Positions 28,241 to 37,474 of a DNA stretch of 37,474 nucleotides are shown here, in pieces. The position numbers were made by a program, and so were the translations under genes. The DNA lies in assembly GCF_963678635.1 (NCBI RefSeq), contig NW_026971234.1:1-37474 (forward strand), written 5' to 3'. Source of the stretch: Symsagittifera roscoffensis (taxonomy: Eukaryota; Xenacoelomorpha; Acoela; Convolutidae). The notes beneath the pieces are model-generated. The model did no database searches, was not told the DNA's origin, and was given only the letters and a program-made list of their open reading frames with translations. Within the stretch, counting starts at the first letter, position 1. Each line of letters begins with the position of its first letter.

Positions 28241-28766
28241 GTTCCGACTTTCGATACGAAAGTAACGGAATATTTGTGCTCGGGTGGGTTTTTTTTTCTT
28301 CAGACAAATTTCTACTTTTTAACTAGCCATTTTTGACGGAATTTTTTTTATTATTCAAAAGGTATTGTTGACTTGAGCTTGAATTTGAACAGATATTTCA
28401 CCTGTGATCATTTTTCATAAAGTTATGGGGGTTTAAAGATTGCCATTTTGGCCAATTTGGGACAATTAACGCGCGATAAATTTCGCGCTATTAACGCGTA
28501 AGCGAGATTTAATCAGTCTTAGAAATTGTTCCAAATTGGTTCAAGGAAGCTTATATGCCTTAATTGATTTGTTAATAGCCGCAAAATCTACCATTTTAAA
28601 CTTAATATGACGTGTGGGGGGATGTTTTTAAATAAAATCTCAATTTTTTTCAAAAATTTTTCAATTTTTTTTTTAAATTGAAAACTTTCATGTTAGTAAT
28701 GCTCCATAGACCTTAAAAGGCAGTCGGAACATTCAGGGCTTCGCCCTGATACGAGCAGTCTTGTTT
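28241..28766 (+). repeat. Dispersed repeat R1, most complete copy
   Basis: About 526 bases. The 5' end carries the hairpin actttcgatacgaaagt (28247-28263), the middle an inverted gcgcgataaatttcgcgc palindrome, and the 3' end a stable hairpin cagggcttcgccctg (28734-28748) followed by atacgagcagtcttgttt. Other copies end at the same cagtcttgtt point, which defines the right border. A hairpin a dozen bases before a fixed 3' end recalls Helitrons, but the usual CTRR ending is absent. No coding capacity. Confidence 0.8.
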
Positions 28767-30193
28767 GCTTTTTGTTGGCAAATTTTAATTTAAAAGTATC
28801 AAATTTTGCTAGCGGAATCACAAACCAGTCAGAATTGCCTCGTAATTATAAGCAGGACCGACGACAAAGAACCTGCCAATATCTTCACCGAGCACTGGTA
28901 GCAATAAGGTTCGCTTCGCTGCCATGTATGAATAAAAAGATCTAGCATTCGAAATTTAAAAAAGTACCGAAGAGTTTTTAAAAAATACATATCAATATTA
29001 GAGAAAAAATGTAATATTTCCGTTTTTCCTCTGACTTACAATTTTCAGTCACAGATAAATCCGATAGCGAATCCATTTTACTTGAAAAATTTAACTCGAG
29101 AAACTTCTTAGTCGAGGGCAACCTCGTGTCTGCTTTATTGGGGGAGATGCTTCTTCCTCTCGCGGTACTTTAAGATATTTTTTGTAGCATTTTTCCTAGA
29201 TCTTCAGATCTTTGACAGTATTTAGTTTCGCAACATTTGGGCTGTCATCAACCGCCATCAACCGCCATCACCGTGACCGAAACTATGCAGTTGTTCAGTA
29301 GAATCTCGAGAGCCCCATTTAATTAGCAGCCCATTTTTTGTTGCTTCATCTTTGGGCACGGGTGCATTCAAGTAATTTTCTTTTTTTATTGAATGACTTT
29401 TGTGCTTAAAATTTGCCTACTGTTTCATTTTACACACTGATAATAAAAATGCGAATTTGCAATTAACACTTGGAAAAAAGTCCTTGAACTCCCAAGGCAC
29501 AGTACAACCCACCATTTTTCTGTTTTAATTTCATGTCCTATAACTTTTCTAAAAAATCTGAAAGCTTCGAGGGTTACGTCATATATTCATCTGGCATCGA
29601 AGGGTGGATATGCAATAATAATGCTGTCTGTGGGTGAGTATTGCTCGTGCGCTATCGAAAACCAAAACGATTTTAATTGACTGAATTGAGGATTTAGAAC
29701 TCAATACATAGAGAAGTGCTATCAGAACTACCAGTGTGATAGAGGTTGAGGTGACTTCAAAATAGTTCACGGAGCATTTACGGTACAGTATTTTGATCCA
29801 ACTTTGGGACCCTTACTGTCTGTTTTTGCAATTTCACTTCTGTTAGAAGCTAGATTGGTCATTTAACTTTGGCTAGAAAAAAATTACTAAACAAACCTGA
29901 CCATAAAGCCAAAAGAAACATGAAAAAAATCTTGAAGAACTTTTTAATGGACTGGAACAGGCTTATGAATCTCCATAAATTATTTGATTACAAATTTATA
30001 GAAAACATTTCATCGAACACTGCAGCTTAAATGAAAAATTGACAATCTCGGAAAATGAGCAAAGTTTTTATAAACAAAAGTATTTTATAAACAAGCGCAC
30101 ACAATTCTGCCGACAATGAAGCAGAGAAAAATCTCAAAAACATTTTCATTTATTTTTGAACTTTTCATTAACTTTTGTGTAGCCAACACTACT
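28767..30193. other. Intergenic, no gene seen
   Basis: AT-rich. It holds a short tandem atcaaccgcc (29249-29270) and a minus-strand 63-codon frame (29579-29770) with a hydrophobic N-terminal part and no recognised family. Confidence 0.55.
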
Positions 30194-30256
30194 TCATGAA
30201 CCTTAAAAGGCTATCAGAACAATCAGAGCTTCGCCCTGATGCGAGCAGTCTTGTTT
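30194..30256 (+). repeat. R1 3'-end fragment
   Basis: Matches the last 60 bases of R1 (catgaaccttaaaagg ... gcgagcagtcttgttt) with one change in the hairpin arm (cagagcttcgccctg). The rest of the repeat is missing or unrecognisable. Confidence 0.75.
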
Positions 30257-30509
30257 TATACTTTGATGCGGAAAGGGTAAAGCGAAAATTTACAGGTGGC
30301 GAAATATTTTACATAACAAAGCCGTTCCGTTTTTATATTAGTCCGGCTAATTGATTTTGAAAATTCCATACATGACTCAAAATTTAACACTGAAAAAATT
30401 GCTCGTATATCAGGTAAACCTTATTAAAAAAATTTTATGAAAAGAAAAAACTGAAAAAAAATCAATTTTCTCCCACAAGCTATGTTGCATACAAAATGTG
30501 TTTTTAACG

Positions 30510-31016
30510 TCACTGTTTTTTTCAACTATTCCCAAAAAATGACATAATTTTTGTGCTCAGGGTTGTATTTGTCTCCAGGGAATATTCGATTTCTTAACTA
30601 GCAATTTTCGACGGTATTTTTTTCATATAATTCCAAAAGTTTCACTGTCATGATCTCAAAATTAAAAAGATTATCTAGCTGTGTTCATTTTTGCGAAGCT
30701 AAGGGGGTTTAAATATGCTAAGTAGGACAGTTTGAGAATATTGACGCATAAGGAGAAATTTATTCCTTTTCAGAAATCGTTTCAAATTGAAATCAGGCGA
30801 GCTTTTTGGTCAACCTAATACTTCGCTATCAGGAAAACAAATCACTTTATTTTTAAAATAGCGTGTGGGATGCTTTTCAACAAAAATTTAAAAAATTTAG
30901 AATTTTTGTTCATTTACTTTGAATGTCACGCATTTTTTAAAAACGAATAGTACTCCATAGACCCTTTATTGCAGTCGGAACATCCAAGGCTTGGCCCTGA
31001 TACTAGCAGTCTTGTT
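30510..31016 (+). repeat. R1 copy, diverged
   Basis: Alignable with 28241-28766 from the tttgtgctcaggg segment through taaggggg-tttaaata and gcgtgtggga to the terminal hairpin (caaggcttggccctg) and agcagtcttgtt. Many substitutions and indels; both hairpins are partly decayed. Confidence 0.75.
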
Positions 31017-31059
31017 GTTCTGAAGAGACTAAATTTTTGGCCTCAATTCAATTCGAAAC

Positions 31060-31350
31060 GCATTAATTTGCTGCTTAAGCGTGTTATAAGAACGTATTGC
31101 TTGTTAGTTTTCCCAAATTGACCAAATTAGCTATTTTCAAAACCTCGTATTATAATGAAAGGTAATCACAGGTGAAAGAAATAGATATCAAAGTTTTAGC
31201 TCAGGGCTACAATATCTTTCAGATGGTACGACAAAAATTCCGCCAAAAAGGTTTAGTTAAGAAGTTTTAAATTGACTGAATAAAAAAAACCAAACCACCC
31301 ATAGCATAAATATTCTGCACTTTCTTCGAAAGTCAAAGTCGGAACAAAAA
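31060..31350 (-). repeat. R1 copy, minus strand, diverged
   Basis: Its reverse complement follows the 5' part of R1: gttccgactttgactttcg, atatttatgct, ccacc-rich stretch, and a cccaaattgacc core. The 3' hairpin end is absent. Confidence 0.7.
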
Positions 31351-31409
31351 CTAAATGGCCTCATGAGTTCGACACACGACTCAAACGAAATCATTTAAAC
31401 AAGGCCAGT

Positions 31410-31466
31410 TAATGACAATCGGAACTTTCATAACTTTGCCCTAATACGATACGAGAAGTCTTGTTT
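31410..31466 (+). repeat. R1 3'-end fragment
   Basis: Short match to the R1 terminus (aatcggaact ... ctttgccctaatacg ... agaagtcttgttt), with the hairpin partly lost. Confidence 0.55.
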
Positions 31467-31685
31467 GTGATTTACAACCAAAATTTTGTTAGAAAGGTCT
31501 TTTTAGTATGCCATTTTGGCGGTCAACTACACCAATAGAGAACGGCTTATCGTTTCATCAAATTTCGGCCGAAAATTCCTCTTTTTTTTCTCATTTACTG
31601 TTAATTCCATAGAAACAGGTATCCCATTATTTTTTTCTGAACCGAACTTGCCGAAATTTTAAAACAATTTGCAATGAAAATTTGG

Positions 31686-32005
31686 TCTGACTTTCGAAAA
31701 AAGTGCAGAACAATTATTCGTAGGATGGTTTTGTTGCTTCAGTCAGTTTCAATGTTGTAACTAGTCTTTGTGACGAATAGTTTTTACACTATCTGAAAAG
31801 TATTGTTGTCCGGAGCTCATATGGAAAAAAATCACCTGCGATTATTTTTCTTATAACTATGGGGGTTTGAAAAATACTGATTGGGAAAAATAATTGAGCG
31901 ATCTATTGGCTCTTCCATCATATTCTTAACTGAATTGAGGAAAATCATTTGGTTTCTTTTTTTTAGCATCACTTCGTACTTTACATAACGTGTGAAGGAT
32001 AGAAT
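31686..32005 (+). repeat. R1 copy, diverged
   Basis: Starts with gactttcgaaaaaagtgcagaa and continues through ctatgggggtttga and ataacgtgtgaagg, landmarks of R1 in the right order. The 3' hairpin is missing. Confidence 0.6.
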
Positions 32006-32170
32006 GCAAAAAAAAATCGAAAAATTATTTCGTTACTTTATTTTACCACCTTTTTAAACAATATTTCGTCCTGGTATACAGTCTTGTCTCCTTTTGAATT
32101 TGTACGAGGGTAGATATCAAGAAATCAAGTGACATGTAGATTGCAGTTATCTGAGTGTAAAGCGAAAATA

Positions 32171-32283
32171 TCGGAAAATAATGAAGGTAGGAAGGTGACT
32201 CATAGTGGCCTTTCATCCAAAAATTCTGATCAATATTTCAAAAAACAAAATTATTTATGAGCAAATCATTGGAAAAATAATCC
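32171..32283 (+). repeat. Direct repeat, copy 1 (partner 33451-33563)
   Basis: From tcggaaaataatgaaggtag to gagcaaatcattggaaaaataa; matches 33451-33563 at a 1280-base offset with a moderate number of substitutions. No coding sense. Confidence 0.7.
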
Positions 32284-32519
32284 AGCCAGGCGCTCAAAGT
32301 TATCTATGAATCGTGTTCGAATTGCCGGAAAAAAAAACACTTTTGTAACAAACTCGTCGAGGAGATAAAGAGAAATAATATAAGAGACGGAAGTTGAAAT
32401 AATTTGCCTTGCAGTTTTTTTTATTGAAGACTTTTTGTTTGTGTGCTCATTGTAAATGCTCAATGCAAATGGCATATTTGCATTCATTATCAACGAAATT
32501 AGTCGTATCAGCGCAAAAC

Positions 32520-33010
32520 TCTGAATGGTCCGAATGCCATTAAGGTCTATGGAGCTGTCTTCGCATTGATAATATTGATGAACTATTAAGAAGAAAAAAA
32601 CTGTACAAAGTGTTATTTTTTTTTATAAAATGAAGCCCCGGCACGAAATTTAAAGTACAAGGTGACATTTTTTTCTCCTAGTATCGCAACATTTATGACA
32701 AATATCCTTGTTGAACCAATTTTAAATAATTTTGAAGGAGGATTAACTCTCCATTAAAATGTATCACAAACTGACCAAATTTACCATATTGGAACAATTC
32801 AAACACCAAAAATTACAAAAAAATTCACAAGTGAAGTATTTTTTATTTGAGCTCAGGACAACTCTTCGCTTCAGAGCCTATAAAGAATTCCTTAAAAATG
32901 GCCAATTGAAAATTTGGAATGAAATTTAGAGAAAAAAAACACACGATCACAAAATTCCGTCACTTTTTTCAGAAGTTGAAACGCTAATCAACTTTTTATT
33001 CTAATTACTA
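32520..33010 (-). repeat. R1 copy, minus strand, diverged
   Basis: The reverse complement of 32520-32560 matches the gctccatagacctta ... cattcag segment before the R1 terminal hairpin, and the rest follows the body of R1 in order (gttgaaccaatttt, ctgaccaaattt, gagctcagga, aattccgtcac). Confidence 0.7.
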
Positions 33011-33267
33011 TTCTAATTTTTCGAGAAAGTGACTTAAAGTTTGTGCTCAGGATACTTTTTGCTCCGAACAGTGATCGACTGTTGTCTTGAGAAAAAACTG
33101 TTGCCAATTTTGAAAAAATTTTTCTTCCTAGTTTCAAAGAAAGTGCGGAATCTTTGTGCTTGAGTGTTATTCTTTATTCAGTTATTTAGTTATTCAGGTG
33201 AGTCATAAAAAACACATACTTTACCCCAATTTTGGAAAACTTTTTTCGGCGCAGAAAACGGAACATG

Positions 33268-33448
33268 TTTGAGCGTGATCATTTCCCAGACTGAAACTAC
33301 TATCAACGAACAACCCAGGTTGACATTACACCACAAAATCTCAAAACAGATTTTAGTTCGTGGAAAATCACATTTTTGAAATATTTAGAGAACCAAATCC
33401 AATGGTTGATCATTTCTGACTCTGAAAAAACTTGAATCAAAAGATTTA
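33268..33448 (+). repeat. 300-base-offset direct repeat, copy 1
   Basis: Matches 33568-33748 at an exact 300-base offset, including a nearly identical run through cccaggttgacattacac. This is a recent local duplication compared with the R1 copies around it. Confidence 0.85.
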
Positions 33449-33567
33449 AGTCGGAAAAGAATGAAGGTAAAAAGGTGACCCAAAGTAGCCTTTCAGCCAA
33501 ACATTTTGATCAATTTTTCAAAAAATACAATTATTTATGAGCAAATTGTTGGGAAAAATAACCCATC

Positions 33568-33748
33568 TTTGAACATGATGTTTTCCCAGAATAGAACTAC
33601 TATCAGCGAACATCCCAGGTTGACATTACACCACAAAATCTCAAAACAGATTTTAGTTCGAGGAAAAATTTTTTTTTGAAATATTCACAGAACGAATTCT
33701 AATGGTTGATCTTTTCTGACTATGAAAAAAAGTTGAATCGAAAGACTC
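33568..33748 (+). repeat. 300-base-offset direct repeat, copy 2
   Basis: Second copy of 33268-33448. The spacer between the copies carries the second copy of the 1280-base-offset repeat (33451-33563). Confidence 0.85.
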
Positions 33749-33837
33749 GAGTATCTGTCACTGTTTAATCCAAAAAACAGAAAGAAAAATTTAAATTTAA
33801 ATATTTTTATAAATTTCTAACGGACAGCAATCAAAAA

Positions 33838-34240
33838 CTATGTTTGTAAAATTTTATCAAGCAAAACAATTAAATCATTACAATCAAAATAGTTTATTTG
33901 TTTTGTCATTTCTTCCTTAATGCTCTGCAGCTCTGAAGTGAGCTCGCATTTCAAATCGAATGGTGAACAAGTCGGAGTTGTGAGACCTAAAGCGGCCATC
34001 TTTTTCCAATCTAACGTAAGAACCAATTTTTTAATTACAGGCGAGTTCTGATCGCTTTAGTGGTGGACAATCGTTGTCTTTTTCTGCTTCAAATAGTATA
34101 AGCCAAGAGTTGCAGAAAGTTTTTCCTATTACCGGTGCACCCCAATCAATTATGTCTTCATTGTCACTTGACACTTCATCAGTACGAATCCTTCCGAGTC
34201 CGGGGATCTGAATGATTCTTCGTTTTCGTTCTCTGAGCAA
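33838..34240 (-). pseudogene. Possible C-terminal extension of the DNA polymerase remnant
   Basis: Two short minus-strand frames (34031-34240, then 33838-34026) lie just downstream of the polymerase C-terminus, and the first overlaps its last frame. They encode acidic and mixed polar residues with no recognised domain. They may be a frameshifted tail of the same ancestral gene, or chance. Confidence 0.25.
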
Positions 34241-37200
34241 CTCTGTTCCAGATGATTGTTTTGAGTATCACCGTAATTATTTTCGTCGGTACCATTAACG
34301 ATATCATTTGTGAAACTCACAGTTTTTCCTGTTTTTTCAAAAACAGTTCTCGTTTGATTCCTTTTGTAAGGTCCAAAGGCTAAAGAACTTATTCTATCGT
34401 CGTCATAAAACCTTTTGATATCAAAAGCTGAGAGCGCAATTTTGTTGACTTTAGTAACATATTTGCCCTGGTTTTTGCTCGCAATAACTTTCATGAGCTC
34501 TCTGATTGCCATTCGATTGAACAAAACAAATTTGTATTTTTTTTCATGACCAAGCGTAGTTTTAACTGCTCGGTTGACACCTTTTGCGCTTTGCTTTGTT
34601 TTTAACATATTGTTGTCAAGGAAGGCTACAGAATAAGCTTTTGATTTCAAAAATACTGCTTCAGAAATTACATTTTTTTTTCAGTTAATCTATGAACCTT
34701 AAAGGAATTTTCTGTTTTCTAACATTATAGAAGAAGTGGCCTTTGGGGTTTGCAATTAAAATTAAATGCTCATTCAAACTTATCAAATCTACTCAAACAT
34801 CTGGAGCCTCAATTTCGTAAAACAGGGATTCCGTATCCTTGTACAAAAACTCTTGCTTTCTCGCCATATATTGGCACCATTTTTTCATAGTGAAACTTGT
34901 GAAGTTGTAGTTTTGATACTTCTAATACAGCTGCTCCAAGATACGTGGGCTTATTCCATTTAATAATTTCTTCAGCATTGTTACTGCAACCATGTCTTTT
35001 TGGAAGATCTTGAAATTAGTGAAATTGATTTTATTGCAATAAATTCTTGTCTGCTATTGATTTGCTATCATTATGAGGTTTTTGCGCATGCGCAGATTTT
35101 CCATTGTTTCACCAAAACATGAAATAATCAGAAGTTTGATGAAGTTTTTTAAAAGTCCAATTTCCCTGGTTCTTGTCTCATTCTAGTGCTTAGGTCTATG
35201 TTAGGTTTTAAAAAATTCGACTCATGAAACTGAAGAACTTTATTGACTTTGGTTATTTTAGGTCCCTGCCCAACAAAAATTTTGAGAAAAGATTAGTGAC
35301 ACACATAGCCTTTCTTGTCTAACAAATTTTTCATCAATTTTTTAGTTTTAGTTTCGCTGCAAATAAATTGTTTTTGGTAGACTGAAAGTTTTTTCTGAAT
35401 GTTGAGTTTTTCAGCAGCTAAGGCAAAATCGTTGCGTTTATCTTGAACAATAAGAGATATTCTGTTTAAACCATGACAAAATAACCTTCATTGCGTCGTC
35501 GGGAGTGTCCAATAAATCTTGCAAATTTTTCCCGTCCACTTAAACTTACTAACTGGCATTTTCATCATCATTGTGGCTCCAAGGAGGTTCACTACATCCA
35601 AGCACAACCCTGTAGGTTGATGGTTTTTTCTCGTCTTAATCAGGAAGGTGATGGTTGTTAGCTTTCATAAAGCGCTTTTCACCAGTTCCGTTCAAATCAC
35701 CACGCATAGCCTTCTCGCAGAAAATCAGCTTACCAACATCAGATAGAAGTTCACGTTTTCAACATCGCATCCCTAGACTTATTAGGCGCAAAGTAGTAGT
35801 GATATGGGTCTAATTCATAGCTCTCTTTGAAAAGGTACCTGAAGCTTTCAAATACATCAGCCAAAAACAAACATCTATTTTTAAATGCAGATCGTGATAA
35901 TCACCCAACGTGTTGCAGTTGAATGTCTTCCAAACGGATTTTGCATAGTTATAATTAGTTTCAGTCACTGGTAATCAGTGTTTTTTGCCTTTTAAAGTAT
36001 TGGTGCAATCTGAGCCAAAAGGTGGCAGCCTTTTATCGAGTTTCGACAAAGCGTCCAAAAAAGAATAAGAAGAGGGAAACACCCATTTTTAATAAGTATT
36101 CTGTAGTCTTTTCGGAAGTATTCTTACAAAATTTTGAATTTTTTTGCTTCGAGTGATTTTGTCAGCTTTTCTAAGTTCTCGGGTAAAAAACGAAGACTAT
36201 CAAGAAATCATATCTCCTAAAATTTTGTCCTAATGACCTCGTTTTTGCTCTTATAACTGCCAGCCGTCAGTGTTTAACTCCATTATCCGAATCAAATGAT
36301 GAGAGTTGTATTTGCCAAGGTTATGAAAAAACAACTGTGTGAAAGAATGTTTTTGGCGCAAATTGCATTTACTGTGAGCCCAGACAAAATTTTTACGTGT
36401 TGCATGATCAAGATGAACAACGCAATCTTTGAGTATCTCCTCATAACAAACACAACATTGTCGCATAGTGTTGTAGAGATGTTTTCTTTCTTTATCTGAA
36501 ATTATAAGTTCTCTATTTTCTTGCTTGTTTCTAGACAATACTTGTGCTTGTTGACGGATCCAATCGAAAAAAGCGTTGACAAAAATTTGGACCATTTTGA
36601 AGTTTCATAAATAGTTTTACCAATTGTCCGGTCCACCAAAACAGCCCCTAACGAGCAAACTTAATGTTCTTCGCTTTTTTTTGTTCGTACAGCTGACGAG
36701 GCGGGCCTACAAGTAGCCACGCTCTTACAGAGAGCTTCTGTATCAGCATTTATGGCGAATGGACATACTGAAGTTTTGAACCAATTTTGAATTTATAGAA
36801 CTGATGCTTTCGCTGGTATTTTTTGTTAAAATGGCATCATACTCACCGCATAATATAAGATGATCCGACAAAAGTCTTTTGGACAAAAATCAATGCAAAT
36901 ATCGTATCGTTCACAAAATTGAAGCCTATTTGTATATTTTCTGAAATTGCCGTGACATGAATGCATTAAAATTTGTTATGAGACAATAATGATAGGAGAT
37001 CGAGTCACGAATTAAAAACAAATTGATTTGTTTCAAGTTTTTTTCTTGGACAAAATGAGGGAATGATATTTTTTTTTCTTTACCAAAAATAATTATTGCA
37101 AGTTTGTTGTTGCGCTCGAAAAGTGGAACTGCGTTCAAAGACATCGGGAAAACAATTTGTCCCAATTGAATTGATCAATTTTCTTTTTTTATTAACTAGC

Positions 37201-37474
37201 TCTTGTTTACTATTTGTGGTAAGGAGATACAGAGCCTCTAAAAACGAGTCAGTGAAACACAGTTGTTCTTTGTTTTGAATATTCAACAGAAAATGGTTGT
37301 TTGAACAAACAGTCGTAGTTGGTATGTAGCAGCTTCCTTTGACCGGTTTGTATTTGTTGATGTTGATATCTAAATGCTCCAATGATTCCAGAATGAAGGC
37401 ATTGCCACTGCTGCAAACTACTCGAAGAGTGCTCATCATTTGGTCAACCAATTCAAAATAGTCTTCATTGTTCA
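34150..37474 (-). pseudogene. Degenerate protein-primed family B DNA polymerase (Polinton/Maverick or related virus)
   Basis: Reading from the right edge leftwards on the minus strand, broken frames give consecutive parts of a viral-type DNA polymerase (DNA_pol_B_2 family). They are: an N-terminal region (37080-37451, 36926-37165); an exonuclease I-like motif with D-x-E (ADTEAL, about 36690-36790); an endonuclease VII-like CxxC...H...C module followed by FFHNLGKYNSHHLI (36251-36595); a segment with DPYHYYFAP and GKLIFCEKAMRGD (about 35695-35815); the palm approach with DKKGYVCH and KITKVNKVLQFHES (about 35210-35450); a KPTYLGAAVLEVSK block before the catalytic DTD region (about 34885-34985), which is frameshifted and altered; and the C-terminal KVNKIALSAFD block (34150-34650). 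At least five frame changes and several stops show it is dead. The gene is cut by the window edge. Confidence 0.82.

Overview
This is an AT-rich, gene-poor stretch of a eukaryotic, probably invertebrate animal, genome. Flanking DNA is T- and A-rich, full of decayed repeats, and holds the remains of a Polinton/Maverick-type DNA polymerase. No ribosomal, tRNA or CRISPR feature was seen. Splice-like signals (a 78-base intron with a TACTAAC branch site at 23264-23341) fit a host with small introns. Nothing fixes the phylum; a nematode or arthropod is a guess.

The main object is one large inserted retroelement, about 6365-24940 (18.6 kb). It is rich in A and C and poor in G on the plus strand, and both flanks lose that bias. 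In order it holds: a 1.6 kb structured non-coding leader; a small basic ORF (8029-8496); a Gag-Pol ORF of Ty3/Gypsy order, with capsid, CCHC knuckle, protease, reverse transcriptase, RNase H and integrase (8471-16693), broken by one in-frame UAG inside the integrase zinc domain; a 600-base gap; two tiny membrane ORFs (17294-17524 and 17521-17709); a 376-codon ORF without ATG (17718-18851); an 874-residue envelope-like glycoprotein (18833-21457); a 601-residue ORF of unknown function (21454-23259); and a 1.6 kb 3' untranslated region with an intron and a hairpin cluster. Several neighbouring ORFs overlap by 4 to 26 bases, twice as ATGA, which suggests coupled translation as in compact RNA viruses. 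The glycoprotein resembles chuvirus-type glycoproteins more than the usual insect gypsy envelope. The working reading is a very large, recently inserted, retrovirus-like Metaviridae element with four or five accessory genes.

Its ends are odd. No ordinary LTR pair was found. A 354-base block (A) and a 62-base block (B) each occur at both ends, identical by eye, but in the order A-B on the left and B-A on the right.

Left flank (1-6012): a dispersed repeat copy, an old imperfect tandem duplication (about 1080-4680) and one doubtful exon near 5361-5683 on the minus strand. Right flank (25295-37474): non-coding DNA, many copies of the same dispersed repeat family (hairpins at both ends), a 300-base direct duplication, and from about 34150 to the window end a degenerate minus-strand family B DNA polymerase with frameshifts and stops.
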